This document shows, in pieces, positions 17,622-26,105 of a stretch of 36,697 nt of DNA (position 1 is the first letter of the stretch; each line of letters opens with the position of its first letter). A program made the position numbers and the translations under genes. This stretch comes from Holosporales bacterium (GTDB taxonomy: Bacteria; Pseudomonadota; Alphaproteobacteria; RUG11792): the NCBI GenBank assembly GCA_031268935.1, contig JAIRWL010000032.1, positions 1 to 36,697 on the forward strand, written 5' to 3'. The notes below the pieces were generated by a model. It did no database searches and was not told the DNA's origin. It saw only the letters and a list, made by a program, of their open reading frames with translations.

Positions 17622-18386
17622 GTGAGCTTTATAATAGAAATTGAAAATCTGAAGAAATCATTTGGAAAGAAAACAATCTTACATGAGGTTTCTTTGAATA
17701 TTAGTCCTGGGGAGTCGTATGTTATCATCGGTGGATCCGGGACTGGAAAGTCCGTCCTCATAAAATGCATTCTTAGGCTCTTGGATATTGATTCCGGCAT
17801 CGTCAAAATTAATGGAAAAAATGTCAACGATTTGCCGCAAAGCGAAATGCTCAAAACTCTCTTAAGGTGCGGCGTCTTGTATCAGGGAGGGGCCTTGTTT
17901 GATAGCCTCAATGTTATCGATAACGTTTCTTTCGGTTTAGTTTATGGATATAGAAAATCGACCAAAGAGGCGTATAAAATTGCAATCGATAAGTTGGAAG
18001 CGGTCGATTTGGATGAAAAAATTGCCTTCTCATTTCCATCTGAATTATCTGGTGGGATGAAAAAACGGGTGGCCCTGGCTCGGGCGATTGCTACTGATCC
18101 AGATATCATATTTTTTGATGAGCCGACGACTGGACTCGATCCGATAACGAGCGGGACGATCAATGAACTTATCGTTAAGTGCACCAAAGAGATGGGCATT
18201 TCTGCTCTTTCGATAACTCATGATATAAACAGTTTGAAATTTATAAGCGATCGCGTTGGCCTTTTACATGGAGGACGTATTATTTGGGAGGGATCGAAAG
18301 GAGATTTGATGACGACCGACGATCCTTATGTGCAGCAATTCATAACGGGATCTCCGATCGGTCCATTCACAGGGAAAAATGACTGA
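17622..18386 (+). CDS. mlaF: MlaF-type ABC transporter ATP-binding protein
   Basis: 254 residues. The nucleotide-binding motifs are complete: Walker A G-G-S-G-T-G-K-S, the Q-loop region V-L-Y-Q-G-G-A-L-F-D (typical of MlaF), signature L-S-G-G-M-K-K-R-V-A-L-A-R-A, Walker B I-I-F-F-D-E-P-T-T-G-L-D-P, and the switch histidine in S-I-T-H-D. It powers the MlaE permease. The GTG at 17622 is chosen because GAGGG lies 9 bases upstream; the longer frame from 17592 would overlap mlaE. The stop overlaps the start of the next gene by 8 bases. Confidence 0.93.
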   Translation: MSFIIEIENLKKSFGKKTILHEVSLNISPGESYVIIGGSGTGKSVLIKCILRLLDIDSGIVKINGKNVNDLPQSEMLKTLLRCGVLYQGGALFDSLNVIDNVSFGLVYGYRKSTKEAYKIAIDKLEAVDLDEKIAFSFPSELSGGMKKRVALARAIATDPDIIFFDEPTTGLDPITSGTINELIVKCTKEMGISALSITHDINSLKFISDRVGLLHGGRIIWEGSKGDLMTTDDPYVQQFITGSPIGPFTGKND

Positions 18387-18948
18387 CTATTTTATAAAGA
18401 CGATTCGACATTCGACACTAGTGGCTTCGGCGGCCGGTTCTATCGTGACCAAGTCTGGCATTTTTGACCAGAAAAGGGCTTTTTTGTCCGGGCTATTTCA
18501 TGATATCGGAAAATTTTTTGTATCTGAAACTGAAAAATATAAACACCCTCGAATAGGATATGAAATATTTAAAGATTCTCATAAAGAATTAGCTAAAATT
18601 TGTATTTCCCATCCATTTCCAGTTTTCGATAATTTTGAATATATAAAATACTATTGCCATGATGATACTGAAGAAGCGGAAAAGATTATTGAAATTCTTA
18701 ATAGGATAGAAGAAGATGATTTCTATATTCAATTGATTCAGTATTGTGACAAAATTACCGGAATAGATCGTTATATGACGATTGAAGAAAAGTTTAATTG
18801 GTATGTTAAAAAAAATGGGCTAATTCCACCGGAGATCATCCGACCTAATTTTGACAAGCTTCCGGAGATGATCCGACGTAATTTTGATAAGCTTAAAGAG
18901 TTAGAATCTCAATTTGGTGATTTGATCGATTACACTCGAGTGATATAA
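18379..18948 (+). CDS. HD-domain (predicted metal-dependent phosphohydrolase) protein
   Basis: 189 residues. The N-terminal part carries the HD signature: a helix with R-H-S-T-L-V-A, then F-L-S-G-L-F-H-D-I-G-K, with the His-Asp pair that would bind metal. Such proteins usually cleave nucleotide phosphoesters, but the substrate here cannot be told. It overlaps mlaF by 8 bases and is clearly part of that operon, taking the place where mlaD would be expected. Near the C-terminus is an 11-residue unit repeated twice (P-E-I/M-I-R-P/R-N-F-D-K-L). Confidence 0.72.
   Translation: MTDYFIKTIRHSTLVASAAGSIVTKSGIFDQKRAFLSGLFHDIGKFFVSETEKYKHPRIGYEIFKDSHKELAKICISHPFPVFDNFEYIKYYCHDDTEEAEKIIEILNRIEEDDFYIQLIQYCDKITGIDRYMTIEEKFNWYVKKNGLIPPEIIRPNFDKLPEMIRRNFDKLKELESQFGDLIDYTRVI
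18829..18894 (+). repeat. 33-bp tandem duplication in the HD-domain gene
   Basis: Two adjacent 33-base copies (18829-18861 and 18862-18894) differ at only three positions. Being a multiple of three, the repeat keeps the frame and doubles an 11-residue unit. Confidence 0.9.
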
Positions 18949-18982
18949 TTAGACGTTTTTCCTAGTAACGAAAAAGGGAAGT

Positions 18983-19006
18983 GCATCTCCGGCGAGGTGC
19001 TTGTTT
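18983..19006 (+). terminator. Possible intrinsic terminator or leader hairpin before pheT
   Basis: GCATCTC and GAGGTGC form a 7-bp RNA stem (one G-U pair) around a CGGC loop, followed by TTGTTT. It sits between the mlaEF-HD unit and pheT. It could end the former or act as a leader structure of pheT; the T run is short. Confidence 0.4.
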
Positions 19007-19021
19007 GAGCTGAGTGATAAA

Positions 19022-21397
19022 ATGAAATTTACGTTTGATTGGCTAAAAGATCATCTGCAAACCGACTTGAGTTATCGAGAAATTGCGGATATGTTTACGA
19101 ACCTCGGAATTGAGGTGGAAGAAATATTAGATAATGTTCTGAAATTTCAAGATTATGCGATTGGATTTATAAGAAATGCTAAACCTCATCCGAATGCTGA
19201 GAGGCTGCAAATTTGCGAGGTTGATATCGGTGATAGGGTCCTTAACATAGTATGCGGTGCAGACAATGCGCGTTCAGGAATATATGTAGTGGTTGCTAAA
19301 GTTGGGGCCCTCATTCCTTCCACGGCGACTCGATTGAAGAAAAGTACGATTCGCGGGATTGAGAGCGAGGGGATGATGTGTTCGGCCGAAGAGTTGCTGC
19401 TAGAGGGCGGTAGGATTGCCGGGATAATTGAATTGGCCCAAGATTCGGTGATCGGAGGAAATGTTGCTCAGGCGCTAAAAGTAGCTGATGTAGTGTTCGA
19501 TATCAGTATCACCCCGAATCGGGCGGATTGTTTTAGTGTTCGAGGATTGGCCAGGGATTTGGCTGCCGCGGGCGCGGGGAAGTTACTTCCCCTGCCACTA
19601 CTCAATATTGCGGAAAATATCGAAAATCCGACGAATGTTGATGTGCGGACTGGAAATTGCTCATATTTTTCAACGATGGCGATTAAAGGAATTTCTGGCC
19701 GAACTCCGGATTATATCGAAAGAAGGTTGCGCGCGATTGGGCAGAGATTAATTCATTTCCCAGTCGATATTGGAAATTACATATGTTTTGATCTCGGGCA
19801 ACCACTGCATATCTTCGATCTCGATAAAGTGTCATCTGATCTCATCGTTAGAGAATCGGTGGCCGGTGAGAAATTGAAAACCTTGAATGGAGAGGAAACG
19901 ATTTTACCGAATGGGGCTATCGTAATAGCTTCCGAGGACAAAATATTGTCGATTGCAGGGATTATGGGTAGTGAGGCTTCGGCTTTTTCTGAGAATTCTC
20001 GAAATATACTGATTGAGGGAGCTTATTTTGATAAAATTGCTATCGCAAGAGCTGGGCAATTTTTGAGAATAAATACGGATTCGAGAACTAGATTTGAGAG
20101 AGGAATTGATCCTGATCTCGTTGAATATTCTGTACGGTACGCCGCGTCTCTTATTACTTCTAATTGCTCCGGAATGGTTTCGAATATTAAAAAATATGGT
20201 TCTCTGCCGACCAATAGAACGATCGTTACATTGACCTTCGGCAAATTTCAGGCTTTAACTGGTTTGAATCATGAAGATTTCATGAAATCCAAAGAAATTA
20301 CGGAAAGGCTTGGGATGACGGTTAAACGGGCCGGAAGCGAGGAGATGGTCATTGAGTCACCATCTTGGAGGCATGATATCGGAATCGAGGAAGACCTAAT
20401 TGAAGAAGTCGTCAGGATTGTTGGATATAATAAGATCGAAGATCAAGAATTGGAAAAGAAGGAGCCAATTTCAAAGGTATATACCTTAGATAAAATAGCG
20501 GACTCGTTAATATTCAATGATTTTTATGAAGTTAAAACTTTTTCATTTGTTGATACCAAGACGGCTTCATTTTTTGCAGAACAAGAGAACCATATACTCA
20601 TTACTCATCCGGCGACGAGTGAATTTACTACGATGCGGCCGTCAGTTATTGCATCTCATCTTAAGGCCATCAGACTGGCGCAAAGTAAAAGTCAGAAAAA
20701 TGGCAAAATATTCGAGATAGGGAAGAGGTATCGCAAATCCCATTCTGAGATGCATGATCTTGTGGAAGAAAATACTGTGACGGCTACGATAGCTGAGGAT
20801 AAGACGAATAGGACGTGGAGATGCCGCAGCGAAGATGTTTCCATTTTCGATATCAAGGAGAGTCTAGAAAAAATTCTAAATATGACGGTGTCGGGTTTCA
20901 GATTGGTACCAGAGGCTCCGGAATATTATCATCCTGGCAGGAGTGGATCTTACATAATTCAAAAAGATTCGGTGATTGCTCATTTTGGAGAAATTCACCA
21001 ATCTGTTCTGAGTGAACTGGATATAACTGGTCCAGTCGTATGTTTCGAGCTATTCCTAGATTGTGTTCCAGAATTGGTTGTTTTTAAACAAAGGGCCCCA
21101 TTGAAGTTATCTCAATACCAACCTACGATTCGAGATTTTTCATTTATCGTGAAGAAGAAGGTGAGATCGGCGGATGTAGTGAATGCTGTTAAGAGACTGA
21201 AATTGGATTACGTTACCCACGTTTCAATTTTCGATGTTTATGAGTCTGAGTTGATAGGTAGTGAAAATAAGGCTATAGGATTCGAGGTTGTAATGCAATC
21301 AGATAGATCCACGCTCACCGAAATGGATATATCAGAGATTTCCAATAAAATAATAGAATCCATCGCTAAGAATTGTGAAGGAATTTTGAGGCAATAA
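19022..21397 (+). CDS. pheT: Phenylalanine--tRNA ligase beta subunit
   Basis: 791 residues, the usual PheT length. It forms the alpha2-beta2 enzyme charging tRNA-Phe and carries the editing site. The order is an N-terminal MKFT-F-D-W-L segment, the tRNA-binding EMAP-like domain (H-P-N-A-E-R-L-Q-I-C, then V-C-G-A-D-N-A-R), the B3/4 editing domain with D-I-S-I-T-P-N-R-A-D, a B5 domain, the catalytic-like core, and a ferredoxin-fold anticodon-binding domain at the end (Q-P-T-I-R-D-F-S-F). ATG 19022 matches the family start; the frame extends only 21 bases further. pheS, normally just upstream, is not in this window. Confidence 0.95.
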   Translation: MKFTFDWLKDHLQTDLSYREIADMFTNLGIEVEEILDNVLKFQDYAIGFIRNAKPHPNAERLQICEVDIGDRVLNIVCGADNARSGIYVVVAKVGALIPSTATRLKKSTIRGIESEGMMCSAEELLLEGGRIAGIIELAQDSVIGGNVAQALKVADVVFDISITPNRADCFSVRGLARDLAAAGAGKLLPLPLLNIAENIENPTNVDVRTGNCSYFSTMAIKGISGRTPDYIERRLRAIGQRLIHFPVDIGNYICFDLGQPLHIFDLDKVSSDLIVRESVAGEKLKTLNGEETILPNGAIVIASEDKILSIAGIMGSEASAFSENSRNILIEGAYFDKIAIARAGQFLRINTDSRTRFERGIDPDLVEYSVRYAASLITSNCSGMVSNIKKYGSLPTNRTIVTLTFGKFQALTGLNHEDFMKSKEITERLGMTVKRAGSEEMVIESPSWRHDIGIEEDLIEEVVRIVGYNKIEDQELEKKEPISKVYTLDKIADSLIFNDFYEVKTFSFVDTKTASFFAEQENHILITHPATSEFTTMRPSVIASHLKAIRLAQSKSQKNGKIFEIGKRYRKSHSEMHDLVEENTVTATIAEDKTNRTWRCRSEDVSIFDIKESLEKILNMTVSGFRLVPEAPEYYHPGRSGSYIIQKDSVIAHFGEIHQSVLSELDITGPVVCFELFLDCVPELVVFKQRAPLKLSQYQPTIRDFSFIVKKKVRSADVVNAVKRLKLDYVTHVSIFDVYESELIGSENKAIGFEVVMQSDRSTLTEMDISEISNKIIESIAKNCEGILRQ

Positions 21398-21475
21398 AGA
21401 GAGATGATATTTATATTTAGCGATATATTATTATTGTATTGATCTATCAATCTTGTCCCAAACAAAATCCGCATA

Positions 21476-21505
21476 TTGACACCAGGTGGATGGATTTGAT
21501 ATGAT
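21476..21505 (+). promoter_or_regulatory. Strong predicted promoter of tRNA-Leu(UAA)
   Basis: Consensus TTGACA, an 18-base spacer and TATGAT, 15 bases before the mature tRNA. It is the best match to a sigma-70 promoter in this window and probably also drives rpmI-rplT. Confidence 0.75.
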
Positions 21506-21520
21506 GAAGCTCTATGATGA

Positions 21521-21605
21521 GCCTGCTTGGTGGAATTGGTAGACACAACAGACTTAAAATCTGTCGCCTTCTGGCATGCCGGTTCGAGTCCGGCAGCGGG
21601 TACCA
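21521..21605 (+). tRNA. tRNA-Leu (anticodon TAA)
   Basis: 85 nt with a long variable arm and an encoded CCA, both typical of tRNA-Leu. The anticodon arm is CAGA-CTTAAAA-TCTG with TAA; D-arm segment TGGAATTGGTAGACAC; T loop TTCGAGT. The acceptor is GCCTGCT with AGCGGGT. Confidence 0.95.
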
Positions 21606-21632
21606 CTTTCCTGCCGGTCACGGTTTTTTTTT
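21590..21632 (+). terminator. Possible terminator sharing bases with the tRNA-Leu 3' end
   Basis: CCGGCAG (21590-21596, the 3' side of the tRNA T stem) can pair perfectly with CTGCCGG (21611-21617), which is followed after six bases by nine T (21624-21632). The hairpin would compete with tRNA folding and lies 18 bases before rpmI, so it could act as a partial terminator between the tRNA and the ribosomal protein genes. Confidence 0.45.
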
Positions 21633-21649
21633 CTTTTGGTTAGAGCATT

Positions 21650-21844
21650 ATGAAGTTGAAAACGAAAAGTAGCGCGAAAAAGCGATTTCGTTTCACGGCG
21701 ACTGGAGCCGTCAAGATGGCGCAGTGTGGCAAACGGCACAATATGCGCAAACGAGGGAGCAAGATGCTGCGGAACGCTCGTGGGATGACGATCATGCATC
21801 CTAGTGATGCGAAAAAGGTTGCGGCCCATTATTTTCATGTCTAA
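21650..21844 (+). CDS. rpmI: Large ribosomal subunit protein bL35
   Basis: 64 residues, very basic, standard L35 length. The N-terminal [19 protein letters not shown] motif and the central R-H-N-M-R-K-R are diagnostic. It lies 44 bases after tRNA-Leu(UAA) and 29 bases before rplT, its usual partner. infC, which usually precedes it, is replaced by the tRNA and pheT. Confidence 0.96.
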   Translation: MKLKTKSSAKKRFRFTATGAVKMAQCGKRHNMRKRGSKMLRNARGMTIMHPSDAKKVAAHYFHV

Positions 21845-21873
21845 TCAAAGTAGGTAAATAGGAGAGTTTTTAT

Positions 21874-22242
21874 ATGGCACGTGTGAAAAGGGGGCTTGCG
21901 GCCCATGCTAGGCATAAAAAGGTTCTCTCCGCGGCAAAAGGATTCCGCGGTAGATCGTCGAAGTGTTTCCGTCCAGCCTTAGAACGACTCGAAAGATCGT
22001 GGCAGTATGCATATCGTGATCGTAAGGTCAGGAAGCGGTCGTTCCGTGGTCTTTGGATCCAGAGGATTAATGCCGCCGTGCGTGAGGTCGGTCTGAAGTA
22101 TTCGACCTTTATGCATGGATTATCGAAGGCAAAGATTGAGGTCGATAGGAAGATTCTCGCGAGGTTAGCGGTTGAAGATCGGGGGGCCTTTGATGCTATC
22201 GTCTTAAAAGCTAAAAAAGAACTCGAATCCACTACTAAGTAA
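21874..22242 (+). CDS. rplT: Large ribosomal subunit protein bL20
   Basis: 122 residues, near the usual L20 length. The start M-A-R-V-K-R-G and the [15 protein letters not shown] region are conserved, as is the very basic N-terminal extension that binds 23S rRNA. GGAGAG stands 7 bases before the ATG. In bacteria L20 often represses its own operon through the leader; no such structure was searched for here. Confidence 0.97.
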   Translation: MARVKRGLAAHARHKKVLSAAKGFRGRSSKCFRPALERLERSWQYAYRDRKVRKRSFRGLWIQRINAAVREVGLKYSTFMHGLSKAKIEVDRKILARLAVEDRGAFDAIVLKAKKELESTTK

Positions 22243-22278
22243 AATTGTTTCTCTTACCAAGAAAAAACTAAAGAGTAC

Positions 22279-22363
22279 GCGGTCGTGGCGGAAATGGTAG
22301 ACGCGCAGCGTTGAGGTCGCTGTGGAGAGATCCGTGGAAGTTCGAGTCTTCTCGACCGCACCA
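22279..22363 (+). tRNA. tRNA-Leu (anticodon GAG)
   Basis: 85 nt with long variable arm and encoded CCA. Acceptor GCGGTCG/CGACCGC; anticodon arm CAGCG-TTGAGGT-CGCTG; T loop TTCGAGT. A T-rich run follows directly after the CCA. Confidence 0.95.
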
Positions 22364-22457
22364 ATTTTTTTTATCATCCTTGTTTTTTTTCTGTTATTCC
22401 ATATGCATTTCGTTTTATGCTACACTGGTACGGAGATTGGGGCAGGCCTTTTTTTCT

Positions 22458-22534
22458 CGGGAAATAGCGCAGCCTGGTAGCGCACTTGCTTCGGGAGCAA
22501 GGGGTCGGCGGTTCAAATCCGCTTTTCCCGACCA
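22458..22534 (+). tRNA. tRNA-Pro (anticodon CGG)
   Basis: 77 nt with encoded CCA. Begins with C1 paired to G72, the mark of bacterial tRNA-Pro; acceptor CGGGAAA/TTTCCCG. Anticodon arm CTTGC-TTCGGGA-GCAAG gives CGG, reading CCG codons. Confidence 0.95.
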
Positions 22535-22630
22535 ATCTTTTTCTTTGTTCGATCAAAAGAAAATCACCTTTTCCCAATTTCTGTCTCATCAAAAATACGA
22601 ATCTTTTTAATCAATAGGAGGAATCTATTA

Positions 22631-24154
22631 ATGAAAAAATTCCAGTTGAATTTTTATAATTCTAACGAACATTTTGTAACAACCGATATTCTGGATATTT
22701 CTATTTCCGAAAGTGAAAATGAAATGCCAAAATGTATTATCGCTGTCCCAGCTAAAATTTTGGAGATTACCGAAAAGTTCAGTAATTGCGATGTTTTATG
22801 GGGCGATTTATTGCTATTTAAAGGAAATCTAATCTCTTTTTCTTTGGTATCAAATTGTGAAATTCTTCAAATATCTTTACAGATTGCATACGATCCTGGA
22901 AGGAGCGGCGAGAAAAATATCGATTCTCATCGAGATTTGCTAGAAAAATTTCGCACAGAGAATCCGGAGGTATTGATTCCATTGACGATTAACCAGGTTT
23001 CGAGGACGGGGGATATCAGGCCTAGTTCGTTTGTTGTTGTCGAATCAGTCGCTGACGATTCTATTAATCTCGATCACAAGATACTGCGAGACTCTTTTAA
23101 GATGATAAATCATGGGGCGAAATCGATTGGGAATATAGATCTCGAAATTTCCGCCTCGTGGGTCGCTCGCCGAGAAGGAGATCTCGAAATTTCTTCGAGA
23201 ATTGCAAATCGATTTTCTGCTGGTAAAGTTAATACCCTAACTCCGAAGAAACTTAACCACTCATGGCCTTGCTTTGGAGATAGAATTGCCCATCATCAGA
23301 ACGCCAGAGCTACGAAATATTTTATCGGTCGATCTCGTTTGGAACGAGACGATTCGATGACTACATATACTCCTGAAATTAGTATAGCAGAAGATATACC
23401 GCGATTCAGGTTACGTCGAGAATTTTTCGATAACAAACTAACGGTATCTTGGGGATTTGATCAATTCGTGACAGAAACCGTGCGAACAAATATCAGAAAA
23501 AGCATTGATAAATCATTTTCAAAACAAATGAAAATAAATTTACATAACGTTCAGGAGTATATTGATGACCAAACGATTCCTAGTTTTTTTTCGACAGATA
23601 TCGGCATCTCGATACTAGAGGAAATTTTTTCAGGGATTGGGAATTATCTGGTGCTTTCAATGAGAAATATTGAATTTTCGTTTGAAGTTCCATTCGATGA
23701 AGAGACCGTACAAATCGGCTGCGATTCTTGGATCAAAATTCAAAATCGGATGGCTAAGGTTACTGGGATGAATATCGAGATCTCTAAATCTAAGAAGATA
23801 ATCAAGATCACGGCCGCAGCGTTTGCAAACTATGAAAAGGTTCGACAAAAGGTTGCTGAGCAATCTATGTTACGACCTTCACAAATCCCGCGACCTAACG
23901 AAGCAGATTTTGGAGTTGCCGATGTTCTACAAGATATAAGGATTCAGAATGATGCTGAAATGCAGTTCAGAAAATTGATGGCATATATCGAAGATTTAAA
24001 ACGAATTGGCAAAATTAACAAATGTAACTACAAAAGTCTGATTTCATCTTTTCTCAGCGAAAATCAGACGACGATTACTATTATTGCGAAACCATTGAAA
24101 ACGAAGCATCACGAAAAAAGATTTATCGAAGTCGAAGAACCACTTATTTTTTAA
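22631..24154 (+). CDS. Unrecognised protein opening a phage-like module
   Basis: 507 residues. I cannot assign a family. It is soluble-looking, with alternating strand-rich segments in the first 270 residues, a W-A-R-R-E-G-D-L-E-I stretch and a W-G-F-D-Q-F segment, and helical, charged parts later (about 380-480). Its size, lack of signal peptide and location 97 bases after tRNA-Pro and upstream of phage structural genes would suit a tail or baseplate protein, but this is inference. AGGAGG with a 9-base spacer precedes the ATG, much stronger than the sites on the surrounding core genes. Confidence 0.6.
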   Translation: MKKFQLNFYNSNEHFVTTDILDISISESENEMPKCIIAVPAKILEITEKFSNCDVLWGDLLLFKGNLISFSLVSNCEILQISLQIAYDPGRSGEKNIDSHRDLLEKFRTENPEVLIPLTINQVSRTGDIRPSSFVVVESVADDSINLDHKILRDSFKMINHGAKSIGNIDLEISASWVARREGDLEISSRIANRFSAGKVNTLTPKKLNHSWPCFGDRIAHHQNARATKYFIGRSRLERDDSMTTYTPEISIAEDIPRFRLRREFFDNKLTVSWGFDQFVTETVRTNIRKSIDKSFSKQMKINLHNVQEYIDDQTIPSFFSTDIGISILEEIFSGIGNYLVLSMRNIEFSFEVPFDEETVQIGCDSWIKIQNRMAKVTGMNIEISKSKKIIKITAAAFANYEKVRQKVAEQSMLRPSQIPRPNEADFGVADVLQDIRIQNDAEMQFRKLMAYIEDLKRIGKINKCNYKSLISSFLSENQTTITIIAKPLKTKHHEKRFIEVEEPLIF

Positions 24155-24164
24155 GTTTTCCGAA

Positions 24165-24184
24165 AAATCTGAATTTCCAGATTT
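24165..24184. repeat. AT-rich inverted repeat between the first two phage-like genes
   Basis: AAATCTG and CAGATTT flank a 6-base loop just after the 22631 gene, with a further direct copy of CCAGATTT beside it and an A run downstream. It may be a weak hairpin ending that transcript; it lacks a T run on the + strand. Confidence 0.35.
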
Positions 24185-24294
24185 CCAGATTTCCCGAAAA
24201 AAAAAGCGACAAAACTAGTTAAGTCCTGATATAGTCAAGGGCTTCCTTATTCAATACAATCAAAGATATATTCAAAAAAAAGGAGGGTTATTTA

Positions 24295-25131
24295 ATGAAA
24301 AGCGCTATAAAAACACCTAAACTTCATTACCTAGTTAATACCCCATTTATCGATGGGTTTACAGAAATTGAAAAAGAAAATACAGAAATTGTCATTGGGA
24401 ATAGCCATATGATTGATGACTTATTTTGCACGACAAATGAATCTGTGGAATATTTCAAATGTTTGTGTTCTCTCGTTCCAAAATCAGAATTCCGAGATGT
24501 AAGGGTCCGGACACGTTACAGGGCGCCGACTGTCGATGATGTTTCTGAAAACGTGATGTCGTTCAGCTTATATTCCGGTGAACAGATTAGAATGGATGGA
24601 TTTATTTCTGAACTTGCGATTCGATTTCGAGAGTTACTTCCATTAGAGTCGGACGATGGATTGATCAAATCAGAATGGGTGGAATTTTTGAAAACCAGTC
24701 CGGAAATTTACGTAAAAACTTTTCACAAGCAATATTCGGACATGGAAATCGAAAATACTTTGGATCCAGGATTTGAAGGAAGTGATATTTTGCACGTAAA
24801 ATCGAAGGGATACTTTTTTGCTGGTAGCTATTATGCCGGGATTAAACTTTCCGACATTCAGCAATATCTGTTTTACGTTGGCACTGAAATCCAAGCCAGA
24901 GAGTACATCAATATAATTTCGGCGACTGAATTGATATCATCCAGAAACATCGAACCAGCGCCGATTGTCACATTTCAATCCCTATCAACCCTTGAAGATG
25001 ATGTATGCGATGGGAAAGTTGTGATTAATTTTCCGGATGGTTCAGAATATCAATCAATAGCAATATCAAAAAACACCTTAGTATCAGATATCGTTCAAAT
25101 GTTATTTAAAAAGAAAAAAGAGGAGGAATAA
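24295..25131 (+). CDS. Unrecognised protein in the phage-like module
   Basis: 278 residues with no recognised family, signal peptide or membrane helix. The protein is acidic, rich in Ile, Ser and Glu, and ends in a lysine/glutamate tail (K-K-K-K-E-E-E). A strong AAGGAGG precedes the start. Its stop lies 3 bases before the wall-hydrolase gene, so the two are translationally close. A structural or assembly role in the phage-like unit is the simplest guess, not shown by sequence. Confidence 0.55.
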   Translation: MKSAIKTPKLHYLVNTPFIDGFTEIEKENTEIVIGNSHMIDDLFCTTNESVEYFKCLCSLVPKSEFRDVRVRTRYRAPTVDDVSENVMSFSLYSGEQIRMDGFISELAIRFRELLPLESDDGLIKSEWVEFLKTSPEIYVKTFHKQYSDMEIENTLDPGFEGSDILHVKSKGYFFAGSYYAGIKLSDIQQYLFYVGTEIQAREYINIISATELISSRNIEPAPIVTFQSLSTLEDDVCDGKVVINFPDGSEYQSIAISKNTLVSDIVQMLFKKKKEEE

Positions 25132-25134
25132 AGG

Positions 25135-25542
25135 ATGAATAATTCAATAGAAATAATGGCAAAGACGATTTACGGTGAAGCAAGAGGTGAATATAAAAAA
25201 CCAAATTGCGGAGCAAGATCGTTGATAGCCGTCGGGAATGTAATTATGAATCGTCATAAACATTCAGGAGAATCGATTAAAGATATATGTTTAAAGCCAA
25301 AGCAATTTTCGTGTTGGAATTTAGGAGATTTGAACAGAAATCTCACTGAAAATCCACCGATTGGTGATGCGATCTATATTCTGTGTCACGTCTTGTCTAA
25401 AGAATTGATTGATTTAAAGATAGATGACATAACGAATGGGGCAAATCATTATTACAGCAAAACCGTAAAGAGTGTTCCTTATTGGGCGGCTGGGCGTATT
25501 TCAGTCTTCGAAATAGGGAATCATGTATTTTTTAAAATTTAG
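25135..25542 (+). CDS. SleB-type (Hydrolase_2) cell-wall hydrolase
   Basis: 135 residues. The family core is visible: A-K-T-I-Y-G-E-A-R-G-E near residue 9 with the catalytic glutamate, A-V-G-N-V-I-M-N-R further on, then K-Q-F-S-C-W-N, and the C-terminal A-N-H-Y-Y-S and P-Y-W-A motifs. Such enzymes cut the glycan strands of peptidoglycan and occur in phages and gene transfer agents as well as in spore formers. There is no signal peptide, which fits a phage-borne or holin-dependent enzyme. It is embedded between unknown and head-tail genes, so a role in phage entry or release is likely. Confidence 0.82.
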   Translation: MNNSIEIMAKTIYGEARGEYKKPNCGARSLIAVGNVIMNRHKHSGESIKDICLKPKQFSCWNLGDLNRNLTENPPIGDAIYILCHVLSKELIDLKIDDITNGANHYYSKTVKSVPYWAAGRISVFEIGNHVFFKI

Positions 25543-25559
25543 TAATTGGAGGTATTATC

Positions 25560-26090
25560 ATGAATTTTATAGTCGAAGCAGCTAAATTCCCAGTTATCGG
25601 ATTGGCAGAACTAAAATGGCACCTTCGTATAGAGCACGATCACGAAGATGAGTATTTAATCAAGAACATCGAAATGGCTACGAGTATGTTAGAAAATCAT
25701 ATTGAGTGTTCGATTATTAAAAAGAAGTATAAATTTGTAATTCATTGCGAAAAGGAGGGAAGCCCGGGACGGATAGCGTTACCGATGCGTGAGGTAGATG
25801 ACATTTTGTCGGTAAAGCAGAAACTGTCATCTGATAACCTTAAGAGCATCAGTTTTTCTATCGATACAGATCGAGACAGAACTTTTGTTTTGATAAATGA
25901 TACAAAATTTCCTATCGAAATCGAATATACGGCTGGAGCGATAGAACAAGCGCACGAAATTCCAGGCGATTTACGCTACGCTGTACTGCAGATCGCAAAG
26001 AATATTTACTCCTGCCGAGATGAAGATATACTAGAATCGATTTATGTCAAAAATATTATTAACAAATACAGAAGCGCAGCTTTAGATTAA
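25560..26090 (+). CDS. Phage gp6-type head-tail connector protein
   Basis: 176 residues. The opening matches the phage head-tail connector (gp6 / phiE125 gp8) family: I-G-L-A-E-L-K-W-H-L-R-I-E-H-D-H-E-D-E-Y near residue 15, then a helix with M-L-E-N-H-I-E. These proteins form the ring between portal and tail. A good ribosome site (GGAGG) precedes it, and the gene order with the next gene matches the connector then head-closure pair found in phages and gene transfer agents. Confidence 0.78.
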   Translation: MNFIVEAAKFPVIGLAELKWHLRIEHDHEDEYLIKNIEMATSMLENHIECSIIKKKYKFVIHCEKEGSPGRIALPMREVDDILSVKQKLSSDNLKSISFSIDTDRDRTFVLINDTKFPIEIEYTAGAIEQAHEIPGDLRYAVLQIAKNIYSCRDEDILESIYVKNIINKYRSAALD

Positions 26091-26105
26091 GCGAGGTATT
26101 GAGTT

